A stretch of DNA of 64,000 bases. Source: Prevotella pectinovora (lineage in GTDB: Bacteria > Bacteroidota > Bacteroidia > Bacteroidales > Bacteroidaceae). How positions within the stretch are numbered: the first letter of the stretch is position 1; every line of letters starts with the position of its first letter. Where the stretch lies: contig NZ_JXQI01000088.1 in NCBI RefSeq assembly GCF_000834015.1, positions 62,001-126,000 of the forward strand, read 5' to 3'. Below, piece after piece: positions 25,278 to 33,246 of the stretch. Under the pieces are notes generated by a model. The model was given only the letters and a program-made list of their open reading frames with translations. It had not been told where the DNA came from and searched no databases. A program made the translations under genes and the position numbers.

Positions 25278-27161
25278 CTACTTTTTAGCGTATTTGAGGA
25301 ACACCGCTCTCATGCGTAGCAGACGGTCTATGATGAAATCAAACTGGACTGGCCAATCTTCTTTATTTTCAAAGTCCACATCATGTTTCTCTTCGCTGAT
25401 AATACTTGATTTCTTGTCAGGAATTTCATTCCATTCATATTTTACACCCATCTCTTTTTCTATTTCGTCTTTATGGGCAAACAACCTATAGTATTCATCA
25501 GTAGTTTGGTCATAATAAACTTGCATTTCAATAGCATGTCTTCTACGCTGTTGGATGGCAACAAGATAAAAATCCGTTCCAGTTACAAAGAAATTCTTCC
25601 AATGGCTTTTGGTAGATTTCTTTATTCCGCCAAAATAGGTTGCAAAATCTTGGCTATGTTTTGGAGCGTATTTCAAGAAGGCATCCCAATACTCATAGCG
25701 TTTCTTCTCTGTTTCTGTCCATTCACTCTGTTCTCCATCATCAGTGCTTTCTTTCTGACCCTTGTATTCCTCATCGTCATCATTTTCTGAAACTGGTTTC
25801 AACTCCAGATTGTTCAAGAACCGTTCCACCTTTTCCTCGTTGACCTCGGTCTTGCCTGCTTCTGTGATATAGAACTTGTCGAATGACAACTTGCCATTAT
25901 CTCCGTCGCTGAAAGCCTCGCCCTCAAACTCACTATCCTTGAACACATCATTCCAAAGGTAGAACACAACCTTGCTGACAAACTTCTCCGCGCTGATAAC
26001 GCCATTCTCTGCCTTGCAGAAGAAATAACCAAGTTTTTTGTCTTCTGAATATGTGGCGTCATAGATACGACTGTTTATTGCAACAAGGAACTGCCACCAG
26101 TCGTATTTCGCACCATTTACGTCTATCGCCCAACGCTCGCCGGCATCACTTATTGGCACATAATTCCAATCCCAACGACGCTTGAAGGCTGAATCTATCG
26201 GGAAGAGGCTTTGGTCGCTGGTGTTCATCGTTGCCCAGATATACAGATTACTCGGCAACAACAACACTTCGCCATTCAGCACCTGAGATACGATGTCTTC
26301 TTCATCAAAGTGTTTATTGATTTCGTCCTCCTGCGGTATGGTGACTCCGGCAAATGCTTTATGCAGCTGCTTCTGCATGTCGGCATCCGCCTTTATCGGA
26401 TATTCAGAGAAGCCATGTGCGCCTCTATCCAACAACTGGAACAGGTCGCCAAATATTTGGGCACAATTGCCACGGTTGATTTCCTCGATTATCAGGTATT
26501 CCTTCTTTGCCTCCTCACCGGCACCGAGTTGGTTGAATTTCTGCCATGCCTCTATATAGGCTTGCAGAAACGCCTGACTAACAAACTCATAGACAATCTT
26601 GTCTTCTGTCATGGGCTTGCCGTCAGCTCCTTCAACGGGTACGGCTTTCGTACCAATAACAGTCGTTACTGGCACAGTCTTGGTCGTCGGCTTATATGCT
26701 CCTACAAATGTTGAGTAGTCGCTATCCGGGTGGAACGTAGTGCGAACTACATCCTCACCCCTCGTCTGCTCCTTTATAGTATGACTCTTACCGGTGCCTG
26801 GGGCACCGTAGAATATTTGTTGGAGAGAAGGACGCAACGTCTCTTTTGCAACATTGTCACTTTCATCCTTTGAAGAAAAGAATTCTTTTGCTTTTAAAAA
26901 TCGCAAATAGAAATGTAGCGCATTAGAATATTGATTTCCTCCTTTTTTATTGTATTTATTGAAATCATCATTACTTTCAAGAGTAATGATTAATTCTTCA
27001 AGTTCTTTTACTGTCGTGATACTGTATATATCAAAATCATTCAATCCTCTTATATATGCAAAGGTCTTGCATATACGCGAAAAGTCGCTATAGTTTTTAT
27101 AGCTTTTGGGAGTACTCGTGCAGTTTTCAATAAAGTACTTATATTCTTCTTGTATTGACAT
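25278..27161 (-). CDS. McrB-like AAA+ (GTPase-type) restriction subunit
   Basis: 627 residues. N-terminal 110 residues are a small helical region that may recognise DNA; then QIFYGAPGTGKSHTIKEQT (Walker A 119-126), TTFHPDSDYSTFVGAY, LIIEEINRGNCAQIFGDLF (Walker B), LYIWATMNTSDQSLFPIDSAF (the MNTxD-type nucleotide signature of McrB) and KRRWDW. These match McrB motor proteins that load the McrC nuclease on modified DNA. An acidic linker (about 470-490) separates the motor from a C-terminal domain. The gene begins 5 bases after the small first gene. Confidence 0.87.
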   Translation of the reverse strand: MSIQEEYKYFIENCTSTPKSYKNYSDFSRICKTFAYIRGLNDFDIYSITTVKELEELIITLESNDDFNKYNKKGGNQYSNALHFYLRFLKAKEFFSSKDESDNVAKETLRPSLQQIFYGAPGTGKSHTIKEQTRGEDVVRTTFHPDSDYSTFVGAYKPTTKTVPVTTVIGTKAVPVEGADGKPMTEDKIVYEFVSQAFLQAYIEAWQKFNQLGAGEEAKKEYLIIEEINRGNCAQIFGDLFQLLDRGAHGFSEYPIKADADMQKQLHKAFAGVTIPQEDEINKHFDEEDIVSQVLNGEVLLLPSNLYIWATMNTSDQSLFPIDSAFKRRWDWNYVPISDAGERWAIDVNGAKYDWWQFLVAINSRIYDATYSEDKKLGYFFCKAENGVISAEKFVSKVVFYLWNDVFKDSEFEGEAFSDGDNGKLSFDKFYITEAGKTEVNEEKVERFLNNLELKPVSENDDDEEYKGQKESTDDGEQSEWTETEKKRYEYWDAFLKYAPKHSQDFATYFGGIKKSTKSHWKNFFVTGTDFYLVAIQQRRRHAIEMQVYYDQTTDEYYRLFAHKDEIEKEMGVKYEWNEIPDKKSSIISEEKHDVDFENKEDWPVQFDFIIDRLLRMRAVFLKYAKK

Positions 27162-27166
27162 CTGAA

Positions 27167-27448
27167 TTATTTGTTTTTTACATTATTGTATGCTGATATA
27201 TATTTGTCTATTGGAATACTATTTATAAAGAAATGCGTTTGTCTCTTTACATCTGTTCTTTCAATAACCCATTCAAGGCTGTCAAAATTGGGAAATGATT
27301 TTTCTATCCATTGTTCAGCATTTGAAACGGCCTCTTTAACATCTATACCAAAGAATTTCCAGCCTGTAAAAAACTCAAAAACGCCGTTGTCCAAATCATA
27401 TACGAATAAATTAAAGACGTATGAATTTAGTTCATCTCCTTTTTCCAT
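27167..27448 (-). CDS. Small unknown protein, first gene of McrBC operon
   Basis: 93 residues from the ATG at 27448 (MEKGDELNSYVFNLFVYDLD). A longer frame starts at 27472 but that ATG is upstream of the -7 element at 27459-27466, so 27448 is preferred. Aromatic-rich beta pattern (FEFFTGWKFFGIDVKEAVSN) without known motifs. It ends 5 bases before mcrB. Could be a regulator, antitoxin-like partner or accessory subunit; nothing in sequence decides this. Confidence 0.55.
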   Translation of the reverse strand: MEKGDELNSYVFNLFVYDLDNGVFEFFTGWKFFGIDVKEAVSNAEQWIEKSFPNFDSLEWVIERTDVKRQTHFFINSIPIDKYISAYNNVKNK

Positions 27449-27458
27449 TTTTTTTATG

Positions 27459-27466
27459 CAAAAATA
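27459..27466 (-). promoter_or_regulatory. Promoter -7 element of the McrBC operon
   Basis: TATTTTTG on the minus strand only about 10 bases before the preferred ATG, so the mRNA would be almost leaderless. Confidence 0.5.
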
Positions 27467-27735
27467 CAGCAATCCATTCTGATGGAATTATGATTTAAGT
27501 TTATTCAGGACTATTTGACATTACGAACAGAACTTATATCCATATCTATTTTCGTTAGTAACTACATTGGTATAATTGCTTTTTGTATTAATTGACAAAG
27601 ATAACGTTTTTTGGTTATATATCAGTATGGCAATACTCCTTTTTACGAAACTTTTACAAACAGACCTGCACGTTGATTTCATTTAGCTAAAGTTACAAGC
27701 ATCTCTGCCAATACTAATAAATCATAAAAAATAAT

Positions 27736-27783
27736 GGTGGTGGGGGAGGAGGTGGATGAAAAAATGATTTTTTCATACCTTTG
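27736..27783 (+). promoter_or_regulatory. G-rich run, 21-bp perfect dyad and promoter
   Basis: A G-rich tract (GGTGGTGGGGGAGGAGGTGG, 27736-27755) is followed by ATGAAAAAAT-G-ATTTTTTCAT (27756-27776, perfect 10-bp arms) and TACCTTTG (27776-27783). The dyad ends on the first base of the -7 element, an arrangement expected of a repressor site. Confidence 0.55.
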
Positions 27784-27833
27784 CAAATTGTTTTCAGACT
27801 CGATGGTACGATTGACATAAATGGCACATTCGG

Positions 27834-28166
27834 GTGAATCAGTGTTATTCAGGAAATATAAAAAACTGCAACAGGTTATGCGGAGATTGTCTGCAACAGG
27901 TTATTACAAAGAATGAGTATTACGAACTCTTCAAAATAACCCCTGCAAATATGGAATCGGTTGTCGATGCCTCTTTCCTTATTACCTGTCCTGATTTCAG
28001 AATAAATGATATTGATGCTGCAAAATGGACAATCGGAGGTGAAAATTTACCTAATGATGTAAAGAGCCACGTGTACTTTGGAGACAAAAAGATGTACAAG
28101 ACATATGACTTGATAGGTAGGGTGTCCAGTTCCATGTTCCTGTTTTTAGTATCAAAAACAATGTAA
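27834..28166 (+). CDS. Small Cys-containing unknown protein
   Basis: 110 residues from a GTG start at 27834, downstream of the 27776 promoter. N-terminus MNQCYSGNIKNCNRLCGDCL has four cysteines; later DASFLITCPDFRINDIDAAK. No membrane segment. An ATG at 27821 in another frame gives only 31 codons. AT-rich like the McrBC operon. Not recognised. Confidence 0.45.
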   Translation: MNQCYSGNIKNCNRLCGDCLQQVITKNEYYELFKITPANMESVVDASFLITCPDFRINDIDAAKWTIGGENLPNDVKSHVYFGDKKMYKTYDLIGRVSSSMFLFLVSKTM

Positions 28167-28212
28167 CAACCATCTAAATCATTGATAATCATTCGCTAAG
28201 TAAAATATAATC

Positions 28213-28359
28213 GTGAGTGAATTCACAGCTGATATTTTGATAGTTATATTTGTATTATATTTTATATCTTATTTACTGATTCTTAAGGAGTTAAGTTACA
28301 AGAACGCACTCAAAAACGAGAACATAGAATTGGACACCCTATATAATAACTTGGTATGA
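28213..28359 (+). CDS. Small single-pass membrane peptide
   Basis: 48 residues from GTG 28213: a hydrophobic helix (ADILIVIFVLYFISYLLIL, residues 6-24) and a polar tail (KELSYKNALKNENIELDTLY). It follows the 110-residue gene by 46 bases. This layout resembles small inner-membrane peptides, but the start codon and expression are unproven. Confidence 0.35.
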   Translation: MSEFTADILIVIFVLYFISYLLILKELSYKNALKNENIELDTLYNNLV

Positions 28360-28493
28360 TTTGAGTGAGAAAAAATATGAGGCTCAAATCATGCCAAGTT
28401 TTTTTTCACCGTCACCAAGCCACGGAGCGGTCATCAGTTCTGTGGCTTTTGCTATACGTTCCTTTACAAGCGTTTCATATAATACTTTTGTAC

Positions 28494-28630
28494 CATTTTG
28501 GGGCACGGTGCTTGCCCAACATGGGCAAGCACGTTACCCAACATGGGCAAGCACGTTACCCCACTTGGGCACGTTTGCTGCACGGATGTTGCCCATTTGT
28601 CCCCAATATGGCAGACTCCGTTTGGGCTTT
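28494..28630. repeat. GGGCA/TGCCC repeat block, copy 1
   Basis: Contains ACCCAACATGGGCAAGCACG twice and several TTGGGCAC/GTGCCCAA inverted phrases that can pair. A close relative lies at 51332-51466; similarity continues into the flanks (GACGAACCAAGAGTATCTGT), so a block of about 200 bp is shared. Confidence 0.8.
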
Positions 28631-28675
28631 TTAAAAAAGACTGAATTTCACTTGTCCTCTTGTTGTTTTAGACGA

Positions 28676-29455
28676 ACCAAGAGTATCTGTCCCTCCCCTT
28701 CGGGGGAGGCTAGGTGGGGGCTGATGTTCATTGGCTGAGTAACAACAACTTTTATATAAGAACAAAAACCTTGATAAACCCAAGGCGGATTACTCTGTCT
28801 ATGATTTCTGCCAATCACATCAGCCCCCTCTCGTTCTCAAACCCATCCTAACCTTCCCCAAGGGAAGGAACAAGTTACCCTGCTTTGTCAAAGACTTCTT
28901 CAGCCAATGACATCAGCCCCCACCTAACCTCCCCCGAAGGGGAGGGACAGTTACTTTGCTACTGAATTCAGTCAATCTCTTCAGCCCCCACCTAGCCTCC
29001 CCCGTTGGGGAGGGATAGATACTCTGCTACTGAATTCAGTCAATCTCTTCAGCCCCCACCTAGCCTCCAAACCCATCCTACCCTTCCCAAAGGGAAGGAA
29101 TAAGTTACTCTGCTTTGTCAAAGACTTCAGCAAATCAATTCAGCCAATGAACATCAGCCCCCACCTAGCCTCAAACCCATCCTAACCTTCCCCAAGGGAA
29201 GGAACAAGTTACCCTGCTTTGTCAAAAACTTCTTTAGCCAATGACATCAGCCCCCACCTAGCCTCCCCCGAAGGGGAGGGACAGATACTCTGCTTTGTCA
29301 AAGACTGTTGGATGCAGGTTACTCTAGTTAATGATGAGTCACCGATAATCAGATTACTATGGGTAATAATCAAATTGCCATGGGTAATAATCAGATAGCC
29401 AATGGTATCTCTCCCTCCCCTTCGGGGGAGGTTAGGTGGGGGCTGGATGGCAGTA
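28676..29455. repeat. REP-module cluster 2
   Basis: About 780 bp of alternating hairpin modules (CCTCCCC(TTCG)GGGGGAGG with AGGTGGGGGCTGATG tails; CCTTCCCCAAGGGAAGG with AACCCATCC tails) separated by phrases such as TACTCTGCTTTGTCAAAGAC and CAGATTACTATGGGTAATAA. No gene is supported between 28360 and 29871. Confidence 0.85.
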
Positions 29456-29545
29456 TGCGGAGTAATAATTATTGTTTCCACACGGCTCAGAATTACGAAT
29501 AGGAAACGGCTTCCTGTGCAGCCGGTTTATCTTGGTTTATCGCTT

Positions 29546-29673
29546 GTATTCTTTTGCGAGGTGGTGACAAGGTCGCCACCGATTCCTGTCATACAGGTAG
29601 ACTGTCGAGAGCTTGCTCTCGTAAGGGCGACCTGTGTGGCAGGAATCAAGCCGTAAGGCTCGCAAAAGGATAC
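29546..29673. other. Candidate structured element
   Basis: Outer arms GTATTCTTTTGCGAG (29546-29560) and CTCGCAAAAGGATAC (29659-29673) pair with one mismatch. Inside are GGTCGCC/GGCGACC, GATTCCTGTC/GGCAGGAATC (these two would cross, giving alternatives or a pseudoknot), a CGAGAGC-TT-GCTCTCG hairpin and a CCTGT/ACAGG hairpin. No frame is conserved. It could be a structured RNA or a folded mobile-element end. Confidence 0.5.
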
Positions 29674-29721
29674 AGGGTTTTATCCCGGTTTTTGTCTGAA
29701 AATGAATACATGTCCTCTTAA

Positions 29722-29778
29722 TAAAAACATCGGGCAGACAAGCCGACGAAGGAATATCCTTGTCAGCTTGACTGCCCG
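29722..29778 (-). terminator. Terminator of the M16 peptidase gene
   Basis: A long stem with arms CGGGCAGACAAGCCGACGAA and TTGTCAGCTTGACTGCCCG, followed on the minus strand by ATGTTTTTATT. It lies about 95 bases beyond the stop of the minus-strand peptidase gene. Confidence 0.65.
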
Positions 29779-29787
29779 TCTGATTGT

Positions 29788-29868
29788 CTACTTGTCTACT
29801 CGTCTCTCGTTTACTAGTAACTCGTTTACTTATTTACTCGTATCTCGTCTATTAGTCTACTTGTCCCC
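29788..29868. repeat. Degenerate 7-8 bp tandem (GTCTACT/CGTTTACT)
   Basis: About ten units of the type TGTCTACT, CGTCTCT, CGTTTACT, AGTAACT directly after the peptidase stop. They lie in the 3' untranslated region before the terminator. Confidence 0.6.
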
Positions 29869-29871
29869 GGT

Positions 29872-32775
29872 TTAGTATCCGAAGATTTCCTCTGTAGAGA
29901 GTTTCTTCACCGGTCCGATCTTCTCGAGCGACTTCATGTCGATGTCGCTCTCGTCGCCGAGGATGATGTAGCGGAAAGGCTTGTTGGCGATGTTCTCGTT
30001 GACGAACTTCACGAGGTCTTGCAGCGTGATCTTCGGGAGCACGTTATACACCTTCTGCTGCAGACTGTATTCGTAGCCCAGCTTCTTGGCGTTGAGATAG
30101 CTGTAGATGATGTTGAGCTTAGTGGTGCGGCTTGCCTCGATGCGCTTCATTTCTGCCTGCTTGGCGATTTCGAATGCCTTCTCCGACTGCGGCACGTTGT
30201 TCATGATGCTGTTGAAGGTGGCGATACAGTCCGTCATCTTGTCGTTCTGAGAGATGATGCTGGTGAGGAAGAATTCCGAGTCGGCCGGGCGGTATGGTGT
30301 CATATAGCTTGCCCATGCGCTGTATGCCAGTCCGCGGCTCTCGCGCAGCTCCTGGAACACCACGGTGTTCATGCCGCCGCCGAAGTATCCGTTGAACATG
30401 TTTATCATCGCCTCGTGTTCAGGTGTCCACTTCTTGCCCTCGTTGTGATACTGATACATGTAGATGTTCTTTGCCTTGTATGGCGCAATCACAACCTCGT
30501 TGGCAGGAGTCAGCTCCATCTTGTATGGGCGGCTCTCAGGTTCGGCTCTGAATTTCTTGGGCAGTGCGTGGTATTTGTCCACCACCTTTGCCATGTCCTT
30601 CACCTCCATCGGTCCGTAGTAGAGCACGGTGTGCTTGTAGTTCTTCAGGTCTTTGAGCATATCGATGAGCTTCTGCGGGTCGAGGTTCTTCAGCTGTTCG
30701 TTGCTTGGGATGTTGCGCTGAGTGTTGTATGGGCCATACATGGCATATTTGGCGAGAGCCCTGAAGTTCTGGTCCTGGTTCATCTTTGCATCCTGGCGCG
30801 CCTTGAGTTCGCTCTCCACCCAGCGGCCGAAGGCTTCCTTGTCCACCTTGGCGTTCTGGAGGAAGTTCTCGAAGAGAGTCATCGCCTGCGGCATGTTCTC
30901 GCTCAGACCGTTGAGGGTGATGCTCATATTCTCGGTATTCACGTTGATGCTGTAGTCGCATGCCAGCTTGTAGAACTCCTGCTTGAGCTGCTCGGCGGTC
31001 ATCTTGTCTGTGCCGAGATATCTGAGATAGTCGGCAGCATAGGCGAGCATGTTGTTTGCCTCCTCGCCGAAGTCGTAGCGATAGCTGAGCACGAAGAGGT
31101 CGTTGGTCTTGTTCTTCACGTAGAGCACGGGGAGCTTCTTCTTTGTCTGCGCCTTGGTGAGGTCTTTGTCGTAGTCAACGAAGCGTGGTTTGATAGGCTC
31201 CACCTTAGAGTTGATGATCTCTGTAACGAACTGGCTCTGCAGGTCGCGGTTAGACGGGATGGCGGTGATCTGCGGTTTGTCTATCTTCTTCTGCGTGTTG
31301 TCCACACCCTCCTTCTTGTACACTGCCACGTAGTTGTCGGCGAAGTGTTTCCTGGCAAATGCCATGATGTCCTGCTTTGTCATCCGGGAGATGCGGTCGA
31401 GATATGTCACGTGGTCGTTCCAGTCTTTTCCGTTCACGAAAGCCTGCACGAACTCGTTTGCTCTCCACTGGTTGCTCTCGAGCTGGTTGTTGTAGTTGAG
31501 CTTCATGTTGTTTACCACCGATGGCAGCAGGTCGTCGCTGAAGTCGCCTGTCTTGAGCTTAGCGAGCTCACCGAGGAGCAGGTCGCGCACGCTGTCGAGA
31601 GTCTGTCCCGGCATCGGCTGGCCGAAGAGGATGAACTCAGAGTATTCGTTCATTCCGTTGCAGAATGCTGCGGAATACTGGCATTTCATCTTCTGGTTCA
31701 CGTTGAGGTCGAGGATTCCCGCCATGCCGTTTGAGAGCATTTCAGAAATCACGTCGAGGGTGTCAGACTGCAGCGATGCAGCCTTGTCGAACTTCCATCC
31801 CAGCATCATGCACGATGCCTCCTGTCCCACGATTGTGGTGTCGCGTGGCGATGTGATGGGAGCCACGGGGGCGTAGGTGGGGAACGAGAGGTTGTCGCTC
31901 TTCTTCCATGATCCGAAATACTTGTCTATCTGTGCTATCACCACATCGGGGTCGAAGTCGCCAGCCAGACAGATTGCCACGTTGTTTGGCACGTAGTAGC
32001 TGCGGAAGTAGTTCTTGATGTTTGTTATAGAAGGGTTCTGCAGGTGCTGCTGGGTGCCGATAGTGGTCTGGGTGCCGTATGGGTGTGTGGGATAGAGCAG
32101 CTTGTGGAGCGAGTTCCAGAGCTTGTTGTTGTCCTTTGCCAGTCCTATGTTATACTCCTCATACACAGCCTCGAGCTCTGTGTGGAAACCGCGTATCACC
32201 ATGTTCTGGAAGCGGTCGCTCTCCACCTTGAGCCAGTTTTCCACCTCGTTTGAGGGGATGTTCTCCACATAGCATGTCACGTCGTTGCTGGTGTAGGCGT
32301 TGGTGCCTTCGGCTCCGATTGACGACATGAGCTTGTCGTATTCGTTGGGGATGAAATACTTTGCGGCAATCTGCGAAACGCTGTCGATTTCGTGGTATGC
32401 CTGCCGGCGCTGTGCCGGGTCGGTGAGCTTGCGGTAGTGCTCGTAGCGGCGCTCGATGTCGTCGAGGTATGGCTTCTCCTTGGCGGCGTCTACGGTACCG
32501 AACTTTGATGTTCCCTTAAACATGAGGTGCTCCAGATAGTGTGCGAGTCCGGTGGTTTCGGCAGGGTCGTTCCTGCTGCCGGTGCGCACTGCGATGTAGG
32601 TCTGGATGCGCGGTGTTTCGCTGTTCACCGAGAGATACACCTTCAGTCCGTTGTCGAGGGTGTAGATGCGGGCGTGCATAGGGTCGCCGGGCACCGCCAC
32701 ATACTTGTAATCTTTTGCCTGTGTGCCGATGGAAAACACGGCGAGACAGGCTACAAACATTGACTTTAATTTCAT
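29872..32775 (-). CDS. M16-family zinc metallopeptidase, secreted/periplasmic
   Basis: 967 residues, length of the four-domain M16 (pitrilysin/insulinase-like) type. Signal peptide MKLKSMFVACLAVFSIGTQA. The inverted zinc motif is HYLEH (residues 79-83) in AHYLEHLMFKG, with the distal Glu in the EAVYEEYNIG helix. The second M16 half starts near residue 560 and lacks a zinc motif, as normal. It degrades peptides in the periplasm or at the outer membrane. Alone in its transcription unit, bounded by repeat clusters on both sides. Confidence 0.92.
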   Translation of the reverse strand: MKLKSMFVACLAVFSIGTQAKDYKYVAVPGDPMHARIYTLDNGLKVYLSVNSETPRIQTYIAVRTGSRNDPAETTGLAHYLEHLMFKGTSKFGTVDAAKEKPYLDDIERRYEHYRKLTDPAQRRQAYHEIDSVSQIAAKYFIPNEYDKLMSSIGAEGTNAYTSNDVTCYVENIPSNEVENWLKVESDRFQNMVIRGFHTELEAVYEEYNIGLAKDNNKLWNSLHKLLYPTHPYGTQTTIGTQQHLQNPSITNIKNYFRSYYVPNNVAICLAGDFDPDVVIAQIDKYFGSWKKSDNLSFPTYAPVAPITSPRDTTIVGQEASCMMLGWKFDKAASLQSDTLDVISEMLSNGMAGILDLNVNQKMKCQYSAAFCNGMNEYSEFILFGQPMPGQTLDSVRDLLLGELAKLKTGDFSDDLLPSVVNNMKLNYNNQLESNQWRANEFVQAFVNGKDWNDHVTYLDRISRMTKQDIMAFARKHFADNYVAVYKKEGVDNTQKKIDKPQITAIPSNRDLQSQFVTEIINSKVEPIKPRFVDYDKDLTKAQTKKKLPVLYVKNKTNDLFVLSYRYDFGEEANNMLAYAADYLRYLGTDKMTAEQLKQEFYKLACDYSINVNTENMSITLNGLSENMPQAMTLFENFLQNAKVDKEAFGRWVESELKARQDAKMNQDQNFRALAKYAMYGPYNTQRNIPSNEQLKNLDPQKLIDMLKDLKNYKHTVLYYGPMEVKDMAKVVDKYHALPKKFRAEPESRPYKMELTPANEVVIAPYKAKNIYMYQYHNEGKKWTPEHEAMINMFNGYFGGGMNTVVFQELRESRGLAYSAWASYMTPYRPADSEFFLTSIISQNDKMTDCIATFNSIMNNVPQSEKAFEIAKQAEMKRIEASRTTKLNIIYSYLNAKKLGYEYSLQQKVYNVLPKITLQDLVKFVNENIANKPFRYIILGDESDIDMKSLEKIGPVKKLSTEEIFGY

Positions 32776-32839
32776 AATATTTATTTTAGGATATAATTTG
32801 TTCTTTCTTGTTTTTTTTGTTGTTACTTTGCAACTGAAC

Positions 32840-33185
32840 TTCAGCCCCCTCTCGTTCTCAAACCCATCCTAACCTTCCCCAAGGGAAGGGACAAGTTACT
32901 CTGCCAATGAACTTCAGCCCCCTCTCGTTCTCCCCCGTAGGGGAGATGCAGGTTACTCCGAATTGTCAAAGACAGGTGGATGCAGGTTACTCTGTTACTG
33001 TCATAGACTGGTGGATGCAGGTTAGTCTTGCTTTATGACAAACCGATGACAGTCAGTCAGCCAATGGTATCTGTCCCTCCCCTACGGGGGAGGCTAGGTG
33101 GGGGCTGATGTCATTGGCAGAGTAACCAGTTCCTTCCCTTTGGGAAGGTTAGGATGGGTTAGCGGTTAGGTGGGGGCTGGTGGCA
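32840..33185. repeat. REP-module cluster 3
   Basis: Same hairpin modules as 28676-29455, including CTCCCCCGTAGGGGAGATGC and CCTCCCCTACGGGGGAGG. It fills the gap between the M16 and DUF4954 genes; no gene is seen. Confidence 0.85.
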
Positions 33186-33246
33186 ATTAGTCTTTTCATA
33201 TATCATGATAGACTTACCAAGTCCACCCAATCTGTCCCTCTCTGAT

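Noticed and set aside
23182-27161. Classical type II LlaJI restriction-modification system
   Set aside because: No methyltransferase gene lies in or beside the operon, so a modification-dependent McrBC-type reading is preferred.
30019-31734. 571-residue plus-strand ORF opposite the M16 peptidase
   Set aside because: Antisense shadow: His/Val/Leu-rich with no domain, while the opposite strand has a complete M16 enzyme with signal peptide.
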